A DNA stretch of 64,000 nucleotides from Candidatus Sphingomonas colombiensis (GCA_029202845.1 CP119315.1:2077001-2141000); one strand, 5' to 3'; positions 1-9,595 are shown, numbered from the stretch's first letter. Numbers and translations are program-made. Notes: a model not told the origin generated them from the letters alone.

Positions 1-1
1 C

Positions 2-1009
2 GTGACGACGGGCCTCACCACCCCGGATGTGGTGACATTCCTATCCAATGTGGGCGGGCTGGCGCGCGAGGGCGTGACGCATCTGGCGTTCGAGGCGTCG
101 AGCCATGGCCTCAGCCAATATCGCACCGAGGGCGTGCCCGTAACGGCGGCTGCCTTCACCAATCTCAGCCGCGATCACCTCGATTATCATGGCGACATGG
201 CGGCCTATTTCACCGCCAAGCTGCGCCTGTTCGCGGAGGTGCTGGGCGACGACGGCACGGCGGTGGTGTGGGTCGACGACCCGCAGTCCGAGCGGGTGAT
301 CGATCTCGCCCGTGCGCGGCGCAACGGGCTGATCACGGTGGGCGAACATGGCGATACGCTGCGGCTGGTGTCGCGCGATCCCACGCTGCTGGGGCAGGGG
401 CTGGTGATCGCCGCCGACGGGCGCGAGTATAAGGTAACGCTGCCGCTGATCGGCGCCTATCAGGCCGCCAACGCCCTTGTCGCGGCAGGGCTGGTGATCG
501 CGACCGGCGGGGATGTCGCCACAACGATCGCCAATCTCGCGCGGCTTCAGCCGGTTCGCGGGCGGCTGGAGCGCGCCGCGATCGCCGCATCCGGCGCGCC
601 GATCTATGTCGATTACGCACACACGCCGGATGCGCTGGAAGCGGCGATCGCTGCCCTGCGCCCGCACGTCACCGGGCGGCTGATCCTGGTGTTCGGGGCG
701 GGCGGTGATCGCGATCATGGCAAGCGTGAACCGATGGGGCAGGTCGCGGAGGCGCAGGCCGATGTGGTGATCGTCACCGACGATAATCCGCGCACCGAAA
801 ATCCTGCCGCGATCCGCGCGGAGTTGCTGACCGGTGCGCCCGGCGCAATCGAAATCGGCGATCGCCGCGCGGCGATCGCCCATGCGGTCGGTATGGCTGG
901 CGCGGCCGATATCGTGCTGATCGCCGGCAAGGGGCATGAGCAGGGGCAGATCGTTGGCGATCTCGTCCTGCCGTTTGACGACGTGACTGTCGCAAGGGAG
1001 GTAGCGTGA
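2..1009 (+). CDS. murE: MurE, UDP-MurNAc-tripeptide ligase (5' end outside window)
   Basis: ATP-dependent cytoplasmic ligase that adds meso-diaminopimelate to UDP-MurNAc-L-Ala-D-Glu during peptidoglycan precursor synthesis. Visible: the Mur central-domain segment with NLSRDHLDYHG, the C-terminal-domain motif DYAHTPDALE, the DNPRTENP motif near residue 261 of the visible part (DNPR recognises meso-DAP, so the DAP rather than lysine type), and a terminal GKGHEQGQ. The N-terminal domain and the P-loop are missing, about 150 residues compared with usual MurE length, because the gene starts before base 1. The apparent start at base 2 is only the window edge. It opens the dcw cluster here, and its stop overlaps the start of a small ORF. 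Confidence 0.95.
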   Translation: MTTGLTTPDVVTFLSNVGGLAREGVTHLAFEASSHGLSQYRTEGVPVTAAAFTNLSRDHLDYHGDMAAYFTAKLRLFAEVLGDDGTAVVWVDDPQSERVIDLARARRNGLITVGEHGDTLRLVSRDPTLLGQGLVIAADGREYKVTLPLIGAYQAANALVAAGLVIATGGDVATTIANLARLQPVRGRLERAAIAASGAPIYVDYAHTPDALEAAIAALRPHVTGRLILVFGAGGDRDHGKREPMGQVAEAQADVVIVTDDNPRTENPAAIRAELLTGAPGAIEIGDRRAAIAHAVGMAGAADIVLIAGKGHEQGQIVGDLVLPFDDVTVAREVA

Positions 1010-1137
1010 AAAGGAAGATCAACATTCCAGCTCGTCCGTTCGCCCAGGCCGATGGCGAGAAACGCCCACGCGAGCGCCAGAAGCTCGGGTTGCGCTATGA
1101 ACTGGTCAGCGGTGAAACGGTGAGCGGGCTGCGTTGA
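1006..1137 (+). CDS. possible 43-residue basic peptide between murE and murF
   Basis: Not a recognised family. A GTG start at 1006 overlaps the murE stop (GTGA) and is preceded by GGGAGG at 996-1001 with a 4-base spacer, a much better ribosome binding site than most genes here show. The product is short, Lys/Arg-rich and hydrophilic (starts VKRKINIPARPF, ends ETVSGLR), with no signal peptide or membrane segment. It ends 40 bases before murF, so it would be translated from the same dcw mRNA. It may be a real small protein, a coupling leader for murF, or chance. No function can be assigned. Confidence 0.35.
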   Translation: MKRKINIPARPFAQADGEKRPRERQKLGLRYELVSGETVSGLR

Positions 1138-1177
1138 CGCGGTCCGCTCGCCTTTTTCGGGATGCTATGGGCCGGTG

Positions 1178-2545
1178 ATGAGCCTTTGGACCTCCGCTGA
1201 GATTGCGGCCGCCACCAGCGGCCATGCCTCCGCCGACTTTGCGGTTTCCGGTGTCGCGTTCGACAGCCGGGAGATCGGCGCGGGCGATCTGTTCGTCGCT
1301 ATGAAGGGCGCGGAGACCGACGGTCATCGCTTCCTCGACAATGCCTTCGCGCGGGGCGCGGCGGGTGCGCTGGTATCGGAAGATACCGCGCACCCTTACG
1401 TTCGTGTGGCCGATACGTTCGCCGCGCTGGAGGATATGGCGCGTGCGAGCCGGGGGCGGATGGCGGGTGTGGTGATCGGTGTCACCGGATCGGTCGGCAA
1501 GACCTCCACGAAGGAGGCGCTGTTCGCGGCGCTCGATCGTGGCGCACGCGGCGCGGTGCATCGCTCGGTCAAAAGCTACAACAACCATACGGGCGTGCCG
1601 CTGAGCCTTGCACGGATGCCGCGCGAAACGCGCTTCGGCGTGTTCGAGATGGGCATGAGCCATCCCGGCGAACTGGCGCACCTCACCACGCTCGTCCGCC
1701 CGCATATCGCGATGGTCACCGCGATCGCCCCGGCGCATACCGAATTCTTCGCCGACGAAAGCGCGATCGCCGATGCCAAGGGCGAGATCTTCCGCGGGCT
1801 GGAGCCAGGCGGCACCGCGATCGTGCCCTATGACAGCCCGCATCGTGATCGGCTGATCGCGGCCGCTCGCCCGCACGCCGCACGGATCGTCACCTTCGGG
1901 CTGGACAAGGGCGCGGACGTGCATCCGATCGAGACCATGCGGCTGACGACCGGCACTTTCGTCACCGCGAAGGTCGGGGAGCGGGAGCTGAGCTTCACCG
2001 TCGCGCAGCCGGGACAGCATTGGGTGTCGAACGCGCTTGCGGTGATCGCCGCAGTCGATGTCGCGGGCGGCGACCTGGGGCTTGCCGGCCTGGCACTCGG
2101 CGAATTGGGCGGCCTGACCGGGCGAGGAGAGCGTTTCACGGCGGCGATCGGGGGAGGCGAGGCGCTGGTGATCGACGAAAGCTATAACGCCAATCCGGCG
2201 TCGATGGCGGCGACGCTCGAAGTGCTGGGAAACGAGCCTGGGCGGCACGTTGCGGTGCTCGGTGAAATGCGCGAGCTGGGTGAGGCGAGCGATGCCTATC
2301 ACGCCGCGCTGGCCGGGGCGCTGATCGCCGCGCGCGTCGAAACGGCGCTTCTGGTCGGCGAAAGGATGGCGCCGCTGGCGCAGGCTCTTGAGGGTCGCGT
2401 CGATTTCGTTCATGTGCCCGATGCCGCAACCGCGCTTGATCGCCTCAAACAAGTGATCGCGCCGGGTGATGCGGTGCTCGTCAAGGGATCGAACGGAGTC
2501 GGGCTGTCGCGGGTTGTCGCGGCGCTGGCCGGGGGCGTTTCATAG
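1178..2545 (+). CDS. murF: MurF, UDP-MurNAc-pentapeptide synthetase
   Basis: Cytoplasmic ligase that joins D-Ala-D-Ala to UDP-MurNAc-tripeptide using ATP, the last soluble step of the precursor. The P-loop GVTGSVGKTSTK lies near residues 101-112. The central-domain motif NNHTGVPLSLARMP follows, and the C-terminal domain carries DESYNANPASM. Length, 455 residues, is normal for MurF. GTG at 1175 and ATG at 1178 are adjacent; the ATG is preferred. The stop shares one base with the mraY start, so the two are translationally coupled. It sits in the expected dcw position after murE. Confidence 0.96.
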   Translation: MSLWTSAEIAAATSGHASADFAVSGVAFDSREIGAGDLFVAMKGAETDGHRFLDNAFARGAAGALVSEDTAHPYVRVADTFAALEDMARASRGRMAGVVIGVTGSVGKTSTKEALFAALDRGARGAVHRSVKSYNNHTGVPLSLARMPRETRFGVFEMGMSHPGELAHLTTLVRPHIAMVTAIAPAHTEFFADESAIADAKGEIFRGLEPGGTAIVPYDSPHRDRLIAAARPHAARIVTFGLDKGADVHPIETMRLTTGTFVTAKVGERELSFTVAQPGQHWVSNALAVIAAVDVAGGDLGLAGLALGELGGLTGRGERFTAAIGGGEALVIDESYNANPASMAATLEVLGNEPGRHVAVLGEMRELGEASDAYHAALAGALIAARVETALLVGERMAPLAQALEGRVDFVHVPDAATALDRLKQVIAPGDAVLVKGSNGVGLSRVVAALAGGVS

Positions 2546-3615
2546 TGTTGTATCTGATCGCCGAGAGCCTCGGCTTCCCGAGTGTCCTCAATCTTATCCG
2601 CTATCTGTCGTTCCGCACCGGCGGCGCGATCGCCACGGCGCTGTTCATCGGCCTGATCATCGGGCCGAAGTTCATCGGCTGGCTACGCGTGCGGCAGGGC
2701 AAGGGTCAGCCGATCCGGGCGGATGGGCCGCAGACCCACCTCGCCAAGCGCGGCACGCCGACGATGGGCGGCCTGATGATCCTGACGAGCCTGAGCCTCG
2801 CGATCCTGATCTGGATGGATCTGCGCAATCCCTTCGTCTGGGCGAGCCTGTTCGTCACGCTGGGTTTCGGCGCGATCGGCTTCATGGACGATTACGACAA
2901 GGTGACCAAGGCGACCACCGCGGGCATCCCCGGTCGCGTCCGCCTGCTGCTGGAATTCATCATCGCGGGCATCGCGGCATGGATCATCAGCCAGGAAAAC
3001 GGCACCGGCCTATTCCTGCCGTTCACCAACCGCTATTATCTGGAACTGGGTTATCTTTACCCGCTGTTCGCTGCCTTCACGATCGTGTCGTTTGGCAATG
3101 CGGTGAATCTGACCGACGGGCTGGACGGGCTTGCCACCATGCCGGTGATCATCGCGGCGGTGGCGTTCATGATCATCGTCTATCTGGTCGGCAACGTGAA
3201 GTTCGCGGATTATCTCGGGCTGCCGCATGTGCCGCGCGCCGGCGATCTGGCAATCTTCTGCGGCGCGATGATCGGAGCGGGGCTGGCGTTCTTATGGTAC
3301 AATGCGCCGCCGGCGGCGGTGTTCATGGGCGATACCGGCAGCCTCGCGCTTGGCGGCGCGCTGGGCACGATCGCGGTGATCGCGCATCACGAGATCGTGC
3401 TGGGGATCATCGGCGGCCTGTTCGTGGTTGAGGCGATGTCCGTCATCATCCAGGTCGCGGTGTATAAGCGCACAGGAAAGCGCGTGTTCCGCATGGCGCC
3501 GATCCACCACCACTTCGAACAGCTCGGCTGGAGCGAGCCGACCGTGGTGATCCGTTTCTGGATCATCGCGCTGGTGCTGGCGCTCGCCGGCCTGTCGACG
3601 CTGAAGCTCAGGTGA
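2545..3615 (+). CDS. mraY: MraY, phospho-MurNAc-pentapeptide transferase
   Basis: Polytopic inner-membrane enzyme that transfers phospho-MurNAc-pentapeptide from UDP to undecaprenyl phosphate, making lipid I. Signature motifs: KRGTPTMGGLMIL near residue 71, the Mg-binding FMDDYDK near residue 114, NLTDGLDGLA near residue 190, FMGDTGSLALGG near residue 262 and APIHHHFE near residue 316. About ten hydrophobic segments; 356 residues, the normal length. The GTG start overlaps the murF stop by one base, and the stop overlaps the murD GTG as GTGA. No anomaly is seen. Confidence 0.97.
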   Translation: MLYLIAESLGFPSVLNLIRYLSFRTGGAIATALFIGLIIGPKFIGWLRVRQGKGQPIRADGPQTHLAKRGTPTMGGLMILTSLSLAILIWMDLRNPFVWASLFVTLGFGAIGFMDDYDKVTKATTAGIPGRVRLLLEFIIAGIAAWIISQENGTGLFLPFTNRYYLELGYLYPLFAAFTIVSFGNAVNLTDGLDGLATMPVIIAAVAFMIIVYLVGNVKFADYLGLPHVPRAGDLAIFCGAMIGAGLAFLWYNAPPAAVFMGDTGSLALGGALGTIAVIAHHEIVLGIIGGLFVVEAMSVIIQVAVYKRTGKRVFRMAPIHHHFEQLGWSEPTVVIRFWIIALVLALAGLSTLKLR

Positions 3616-4901
3616 TCGTCTCGCCCCTCTGGCGCGGCAAACGCTATGCGGTGCTGGGGCTGGCGCGGACCGGCGCGGCGACCGTGCGTGCGCTCGTCGC
3701 CGGCGGGGCGCAGGTCGTGGCCTGGGATACCGACGCGGCACGGCGCGACGCACTTGCCGGCGAGGGCGTCGAGTTCTCCGATCTCGATACGATCGATCTC
3801 GCAGGGTTCGATGCGCTCGTCGTGTCGCCGGGCGTACCGCTCAACACGCATCCGCTCGCGGCGAGGGCGCGCGCGGCGCGCGTCCCGATCACCGGCGATA
3901 TCGAGCTGTTCGCTGAGGCGCGTGCCGGGTTGCCGGCGCACAAAGTGATCGGGATCACCGGCACCAACGGCAAATCGACCACCACCGCGCTTGTCGCCCA
4001 TATCCTGAAGACGGCCGGCATTCCCGCGCTGATGGGCGGCAATATCGGCCTGCCGATTCTCGCGCAGGAGCCTCTGCCGGCGGGCGGCGTCTATGTGCTG
4101 GAGCTGTCGAGCTATCAGATCGATCTGACGCAAAGCCTCGACTGCGAGGTCGCGGTTCTGCTCAATATTACGCCCGACCATCTCGATCGCTATGACGGCT
4201 TCGATGGCTATGTCGCGTCCAAGGCGCGGCTGTTCGCGATGCAATCGCCGCGTCATGAGGCGGTGATCGGGATCGGCGACGCCGCGTCGGCCGCGATCGC
4301 GCGGTCGCTATCCGCGCGCGGCGAGCACCTCACCAAGATCGCGCCCGGTGTGTGCCTGGATCAGTCCCGCTGGCCGAGCCTGCAAGGCCCACATAACGCG
4401 CAGAACGCGCTCGCCGCGATCGCAGTGGCCAAGGCGCTGGGCGTAAGCGAGACGGATATCGATCGCGGGTTGCAGACCTTCGCGGGTCTGCCGCATCGCA
4501 TGGAAAAGGTGCGCGAAGTCGCTGGTGTCGCTTATGTCGACGACAGCAAGGCGACCAACCCGGAAAGCACCGCCCCTGCGCTGGGCGCTTTCCCGCGCGT
4601 GCACTGGATCGTCGGCGGCCGGGCCAAGGGCGACGATCTGGACGCGTGCCGGCCGTATTTCGATCACGTCGTGCGCGCCTATACGATTGGCGAGGCGGGT
4701 TCGCGCTTCGCCGCGATCCTGCGCGACACGATGCCGGTGGAGGAGGCGGGAACGCTCGCAGCCGCCGTGGCGAGCGCGGCGCGCGAGGCACGCCCCGGCG
4801 ACACGGTGCTGCTATCGCCGGCAGCGGCATCCTTTGATCAGTTTCGCGATTATGAGCATCGCGCGCAGGCATTTCGCGACGCGGTGGGGGCGCTGGCATG
4901 A
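3612..4901 (+). CDS. murD: MurD, UDP-MurNAc-L-Ala:D-Glu ligase
   Basis: Cytoplasmic ATP-dependent ligase that adds D-glutamate to UDP-MurNAc-L-Ala. An N-terminal Rossmann-like domain (VLGLARTGAATVRAL) precedes the P-loop GITGTNGKSTTTAL near residues 114-127. NITPDHLDRY is the central-domain metal and lysine region, and the C-terminal domain contains HRMEKV followed by VDDSKATNPEST. Length is 429 residues. The GTG start at 3612 overlaps the mraY stop by 4 bases and the stop overlaps ftsW by ATGA. Position and overlaps fit a single dcw operon. Confidence 0.96.
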   Translation: MIVSPLWRGKRYAVLGLARTGAATVRALVAGGAQVVAWDTDAARRDALAGEGVEFSDLDTIDLAGFDALVVSPGVPLNTHPLAARARAARVPITGDIELFAEARAGLPAHKVIGITGTNGKSTTTALVAHILKTAGIPALMGGNIGLPILAQEPLPAGGVYVLELSSYQIDLTQSLDCEVAVLLNITPDHLDRYDGFDGYVASKARLFAMQSPRHEAVIGIGDAASAAIARSLSARGEHLTKIAPGVCLDQSRWPSLQGPHNAQNALAAIAVAKALGVSETDIDRGLQTFAGLPHRMEKVREVAGVAYVDDSKATNPESTAPALGAFPRVHWIVGGRAKGDDLDACRPYFDHVVRAYTIGEAGSRFAAILRDTMPVEEAGTLAAAVASAAREARPGDTVLLSPAAASFDQFRDYEHRAQAFRDAVGALA

Positions 4902-6130
4902 CCGAAGAGCAGGTCGAGATCGTCACCGACGCCGGGCTGCGCGCGCGGCTGAAAGGCCGTGGGGGACGCGGCGATCGCTCGCCGCTTGGCACGTGGTTCT
5001 GGGATACCGACCGCGTGTTGCTGCTGCTCACGCTGGCTCTGATCGCGGTCGGTTTGCTCGCGGTTGCGGCGGCCAGCCCGGCGAGCGCGGTGCGCTATTC
5101 GGGCGAACATGTGAAATTCCCGCCGCTCTACTATTTCTGGCGGCAGGTGATGTGGGTGGCGGTGTCACTGCCGGTGTTGTTCGTCACCTCGATGCTGCCG
5201 GTGAATACCGCGCGGCGGCTCGCGGTGATGGGGTGTTGCATCTTCGCGGGGCTGCTGCTGATCACACCGTTCGTCGGCGTATCGGTGAACGGCGCGCGGC
5301 GCTGGATCGGCTTCGGGCTCGCGCAGTTCCAACCATCCGAATTCCTCAAACCGTGTTTCATCGTCACGGTCGCGTGGCTGCTTTCGCTGCGCGCGCGCGA
5401 TGAATCGCTGCCCGTCACCACGATCACCTTCGCGATGACCGGGCTGGTCGCGGCGATGCTGATGCTTCAGCCGGATCTCGGGCAGACGATCATCTTCTGC
5501 GCGGTGTGGCTGGCGCTGCTGATGATCGCGGGTACACCGATGCGGACGATCGCGGCCTTTGTGGCGATGGCCCCGGCGGCGCTGGTAGCGGCCTATGTCT
5601 TCTACGGCACGGCGCGGACGCGGATCGACGCGTTCCTCTTCCCCGATGCCGAGGGGGCAGGGGCGAGCGACCATTTCCAGACCAACGCGGCGCACGCCAC
5701 GCTGACCGCTGGCGGGTGGACCGGCACTGGCCCCGGCGGCGGCCGCGTGAAATTCGGGCTTCCCGAAGCGCATACTGACTATATCTTCTCCGTCATCGGC
5801 GAGGAGTTCGGCTTGATCGCGTGCATGGTGATCGCGGTGATGTTTCTGGCGATCGTCGTGCGCGTGTTCGTTAAGCTGCTCGACGAACAGGATAATTTCA
5901 AACTGCTCGCGGCCGGCGGGCTTGCTACCCAGTTCGGCGCTCAGGCGCTGGTCTCGATGGCGGTCAACACCGGCCTCGCACCGTCAAAAGGCATGACCTT
6001 GCCGTTCATCAGTTATGGCGGCTCATCGATGATCGCGCTGTCGATCGGGATGGGCCTGTTGCTCACCTTCACGCGCCGCAACCCGTTCCTTTTGCGCAGC
6101 CCCTATGTCACGCGCTGGGGTGCGCTATGA
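4898..6130 (+). CDS. ftsW: FtsW, septal SEDS peptidoglycan polymerase
   Basis: Inner-membrane SEDS-family glycosyltransferase that polymerises lipid II at the septum with its class B PBP partner FtsI (not in the window). A cytoplasmic N-terminal tail of about 40 residues is followed by about ten transmembrane segments. Family motifs present: NGARRWIGFG, QPDLGQTIIF, HTDYIFSVIGEEFG and the C-terminal LPFISYGGSSM. Length is 410 residues. The start overlaps the murD stop as ATGA, and the stop overlaps murG the same way. Its place between murD and murG points to FtsW and not the paralogue RodA. Confidence 0.95.
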   Translation: MTEEQVEIVTDAGLRARLKGRGGRGDRSPLGTWFWDTDRVLLLLTLALIAVGLLAVAAASPASAVRYSGEHVKFPPLYYFWRQVMWVAVSLPVLFVTSMLPVNTARRLAVMGCCIFAGLLLITPFVGVSVNGARRWIGFGLAQFQPSEFLKPCFIVTVAWLLSLRARDESLPVTTITFAMTGLVAAMLMLQPDLGQTIIFCAVWLALLMIAGTPMRTIAAFVAMAPAALVAAYVFYGTARTRIDAFLFPDAEGAGASDHFQTNAAHATLTAGGWTGTGPGGGRVKFGLPEAHTDYIFSVIGEEFGLIACMVIAVMFLAIVVRVFVKLLDEQDNFKLLAAGGLATQFGAQALVSMAVNTGLAPSKGMTLPFISYGGSSMIALSIGMGLLLTFTRRNPFLLRSPYVTRWGAL

Positions 6131-7272
6131 CGCGGGCGCGGCATTTCGTTCTCGCGGCCGGCGGGACTGGTGGGCACATGGTTCCCGCCGCTGCACTGGC
6201 CGAAGAGCTGATCCGTCGCGGGCATCGCGTGGCGCTGGTATCTGACGAACGTGGCGTGCGCTTTCCCGGCCTGTTCGATGGGGTGCAGACGCATGTCCTG
6301 CCCGCGGGGCGGCTCAGCGGCGGCCCGCTCGGCTGGGCCAAGGCCGCGCGTGAGATGTGGCGCGGCCGCGCGATGGCGCGCGAACTCTATCGCACCTTCA
6401 CCCCGGCGGCGGTGATCGGTTTTGGCGGCTATCCCGCTTTCCCGGCGCTAGCGGCTGCCTTTGCCGAGAAGATTCCGACAGCGATTCACGAGCAGAATGC
6501 CGTGCTGGGGCGCGTCAATCGGCTGGTCGCGCGGCGGGTGGACGCGATCGCGACCTCCTATGCCGAGACGGAGCGCCTCAAGCCCGCCTATCAGATGAAG
6601 GCGCATTGCGTCGGCAATCCGGTGCGCGACAGCGTGCTGGCGTTGCGTGCGAAGCCCTATCCGCTGCTCGAGGAGGATGGCATCTTTCGGGTGCTCGTCA
6701 CCGGCGGATCGCAGGGTGCGAGCGTGCTGAGCAAGGTGGTGCCAGATGGCCTCGCCATGCTGCCGGTCGCCTTCCGGCGGCGCTTGCAGGTGACGCATCA
6801 GGCGCGGATCGAGGATATCGATGCCGTGCGCGCCAAATATGCCGAACTCGATATCGCTGCCGATCTCGCGACCTATCTGCCTGACTTGCCGGAGCATCTC
6901 GGCTGGGCGCATGTCGTGATCGCGCGCGCGGGCGCCTCGACGCTCGCGGAACTCACCGTGGCTGGCCGTCCGGCGATCCTCGTTCCGCTCCCCATCGCGA
7001 CCGACGATCATCAGACCGCGAATGCGCGCGAGATCACGCTGGCGGGGGGCGCGCGGACGATTCCGCAAAGCCAGTTCACGCCGTCTGAGCTTGCCAAGCA
7101 GATGCAGAAGCTGGGCCTCGATCCCGAGGCGCTGGAAAATGCCGCCGGGCGTGCACGTGCGTGCGGCAAGCCCGATGCGGCGCGCGATCTCGCTGATCTG
7201 GTCGAAAGCCTCGATGCGCCGCGTGCGGCGCTGCCGATCGGCCCGGTTGTCCGCAAGGAGGCGTTCGCATGA
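6127..7272 (+). CDS. murG: MurG, lipid II synthase (GlcNAc transferase)
   Basis: Peripheral inner-membrane GT28 glycosyltransferase that adds GlcNAc from UDP-GlcNAc to lipid I, giving lipid II. The first glycine-rich loop AAGGTGGHMVPA is at residues 9-20. GFGGYPAFP and HEQNAVLGRVNR follow, then the second-domain TGGSQGASVLSK, and the UDP-GlcNAc site ARAGASTLAEL with DDHQTANA. The 381 residues are slightly longer than E. coli MurG because of a short C-terminal tail. ATGA overlaps with ftsW and murC at both ends show tight coupling. Confidence 0.96.
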   Translation: MTRARHFVLAAGGTGGHMVPAAALAEELIRRGHRVALVSDERGVRFPGLFDGVQTHVLPAGRLSGGPLGWAKAAREMWRGRAMARELYRTFTPAAVIGFGGYPAFPALAAAFAEKIPTAIHEQNAVLGRVNRLVARRVDAIATSYAETERLKPAYQMKAHCVGNPVRDSVLALRAKPYPLLEEDGIFRVLVTGGSQGASVLSKVVPDGLAMLPVAFRRRLQVTHQARIEDIDAVRAKYAELDIAADLATYLPDLPEHLGWAHVVIARAGASTLAELTVAGRPAILVPLPIATDDHQTANAREITLAGGARTIPQSQFTPSELAKQMQKLGLDPEALENAAGRARACGKPDAARDLADLVESLDAPRAALPIGPVVRKEAFA

Positions 7273-8684
7273 AGGGCGTGCCAACCAATATCGGCACGAT
7301 CCACTTCGTCGGTATCGGCGGGATCGGCATGTCCGGCATCGCCGAGGTGATGAACAACCTTGGCTATAAGGTGCAGGGCTCCGACGTCGCAGAAGGATAT
7401 GTGATCGAGGGATTGCGGGCGCGCGGCATCCCGGTCGCGATTGGGCACAAGGCGGAAAATCTCGGCGAGGCGGCGGTGGTTGTCACCTCCACCGCGATCA
7501 AGCGCGGCAACCCGGAGGTGGAAGCGGCGCTGGAACGACGGGTGCCGGTGGTTCGGCGGGCGGAAATGCTGGCGGAGCTTATGCGTTTGAAATCCACCGT
7601 TGCGGTGGCGGGGACGCATGGGAAGACCACCACCACCTCGATGGTAGCGGCGCTGCTCGATGCCGGTGGGGTGGACCCGACCGTGATTAACGGCGGGATT
7701 ATCAACAGTTACGGCAGCAACGCCCGGCTTGGCGGCAGCGACTGGATGGTAGTTGAGGCCGACGAAAGCGACGGGAGTTTCCTGCGGCTCGACGGCACGA
7801 TCGCGGTGGTCACGAATATCGATCCCGAACATCTTGATCATTACGGTGACTTTGAACGCGCCAAAGAGGCGTATGTAGAGTTCGTCGAGAATGTTCCCTT
7901 CTACGGTGCGGCACTGCTGTGCCTCGACCACCCGGAAGTGCAGGCGCTGATCCCGCGCGTGCGCGATCGGCGCATCGTGACATACGGCTTCGCTGCGTCC
8001 GCCGACGTGCGCGGCGTGAACGTCACCCCCTATCCGGGCGGCAACCGTTTCGAGGCGATCATCCGCGAGCGCGACGGCGCGACGCGCTCCATCGAGCATA
8101 TCGACCTGCCGATGCCCGGCCGCCACAATGTCCAGAACGCGCTCGCCGCGATCGGCGTGGCGCTGGAACTGGGCATCGACGACGCGACGATCCAGAAGGG
8201 CTTTGAGAAGTTCGGCGGGGTCAAACGCCGCTTCACCAAGGTCGGCGAAGTCCCGGCCGAAGGCGGCGTGGCGACCGTGATCGACGATTACGGCCACCAC
8301 CCGGTGGAGATCCGCGCGGTGCTGTCCGCGGCGCGGGAAAGCGCGCAGGGCCGGGTGATCGCGGTGGTGCAGCCGCATCGCTATTCGCGGCTCGGCAATC
8401 TGATGGACGACTTCCAGAGCGCGTTCAACGACGCCGACATGGTCTATGTCACCCCGGTCTATGCCGCGGGCGAAGCGCCGGTCGAGGGCGTTGACGCGGA
8501 TGCGCTGGTCGAAGGGTTGAAGCGGCGCGGCCATCGCGCGGCGGCGACGATCGCGGACGCGGACGCGCTGGCGCAGACGCTCGCGGGCGTGGTGCGCGGC
8601 GGCGATCAGGTCGTCTGCCTGGGCGCGGGCGACATCACCAAATGGGCGGCGGGGCTTGCTCCGGCGATCGTGGCGCGACGATGA
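7269..8684 (+). CDS. murC: MurC, UDP-MurNAc:L-alanine ligase
   Basis: Cytoplasmic ATP-dependent ligase that adds the first stem-peptide residue to UDP-MurNAc. Order of features: N-terminal UDP-binding loop HFVGIGGIGMSGIAEV, P-loop AGTHGKTTTTSM near residue 115, the central EADESDGSF, TNIDPEHLDHYG, and the C-terminal-domain DDYGHHPVE with QPHRYSR. Length is 471 residues, normal for the family. It starts inside the murG stop (ATGA) and ends inside the murB start (ATGA). Confidence 0.96.
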   Translation: MKGVPTNIGTIHFVGIGGIGMSGIAEVMNNLGYKVQGSDVAEGYVIEGLRARGIPVAIGHKAENLGEAAVVVTSTAIKRGNPEVEAALERRVPVVRRAEMLAELMRLKSTVAVAGTHGKTTTTSMVAALLDAGGVDPTVINGGIINSYGSNARLGGSDWMVVEADESDGSFLRLDGTIAVVTNIDPEHLDHYGDFERAKEAYVEFVENVPFYGAALLCLDHPEVQALIPRVRDRRIVTYGFAASADVRGVNVTPYPGGNRFEAIIRERDGATRSIEHIDLPMPGRHNVQNALAAIGVALELGIDDATIQKGFEKFGGVKRRFTKVGEVPAEGGVATVIDDYGHHPVEIRAVLSAARESAQGRVIAVVQPHRYSRLGNLMDDFQSAFNDADMVYVTPVYAAGEAPVEGVDADALVEGLKRRGHRAAATIADADALAQTLAGVVRGGDQVVCLGAGDITKWAAGLAPAIVARR

Positions 8685-9595
8685 GCGTCGCGCCTATAGT
8701 TTCCTTGGCTGCCATGCCTGAGGTCGCCGGTCGCCTGACGCCGGATGCACCGCTCGCGCCGCTCGTCTGGTTCAAGGCGGGCGGTGCGGCGCAATGGCTG
8801 TTCGAGCCGAAGGACGCGGACGATCTCGCGCAATTCATGGTGCGGCTCGATCCCGCCGTGCCCGTGATGGCGCTGGGGCTGGGATCGAATTTGATCGTGC
8901 GCGATGGCGGCGTGGCGGGCGTGGTGGTGCGGCTGGGCAAGGCGTTTGCGAAGGTTCAGGCGCTCGATACGACGACGCTGAAATGCGGCGGCGGGGCGAG
9001 CGGCATCCTCGTTTCGTCCACCGCGCGCGATGCCGGCATCGCCGGAGTGGAATTCCTGCGCTCGATCCCCGGCACGGTCGGCGGTTTCGTCCGGATGAAC
9101 GGCGGCGCTTATGGCCGCGAGACGGCGGACGTGCTGGTCGAATGCGAGATCGTCCTGCGCTCGGGCGAACGCCGGGTGCTGGCGGCGGCCGAGCTTGGCT
9201 ATACCTATCGCCATTCGGACCTGCCCGAAGGCGCGGTGGTGGTGAGCGCGACCTTCCGCGGCGAACCCGGCGAGCCGACCGCGATCCAGGCGGAGATGGA
9301 TCGCATCGCCGCATCGCGCGAGGCATCGCAGCCGCTGCGCTCCAAGACCGGCGGATCGACCTTCAAGAACCCGCCGGGCGAAAAGGCGTGGGCGCTGGTC
9401 GATGCGGCGGGCTGTCGGGGCTTGCGCAACGGCGACGCGCAGGTGAGCGAAAAGCACACCAATTTCCTGCTGAACCTCGGCCACGCCACCAGCGCGGAGA
9501 TCGAGGGGCTGGGCGAAGACGTGCGTGCGCGGGTGAAGGCGCATAGCGGCGTGACGCTCGAATGGGAGATTCAGCGCGTGGGAGTGGCGGCATGA
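8681..9595 (+). CDS. murB: MurB, UDP-N-acetylenolpyruvoylglucosamine reductase
   Basis: FAD-dependent enzyme that reduces UDP-GlcNAc-enolpyruvate to UDP-MurNAc with NADPH. FAD-binding motifs GLGSNLIVRDGG and SIPGTVGGFVRMNGGAYG are present, and the C-terminal KTGGSTFKNPPG fits the shorter type II MurB, which has serine rather than cysteine proton donors. The start at 8681 overlaps the murC stop as ATGA and gives a 304-residue protein. An in-frame ATG at 8642 lies inside murC and was not used. Confidence 0.95.
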   Translation: MSVAPIVSLAAMPEVAGRLTPDAPLAPLVWFKAGGAAQWLFEPKDADDLAQFMVRLDPAVPVMALGLGSNLIVRDGGVAGVVVRLGKAFAKVQALDTTTLKCGGGASGILVSSTARDAGIAGVEFLRSIPGTVGGFVRMNGGAYGRETADVLVECEIVLRSGERRVLAAAELGYTYRHSDLPEGAVVVSATFRGEPGEPTAIQAEMDRIAASREASQPLRSKTGGSTFKNPPGEKAWALVDAAGCRGLRNGDAQVSEKHTNFLLNLGHATSAEIEGLGEDVRARVKAHSGVTLEWEIQRVGVAA

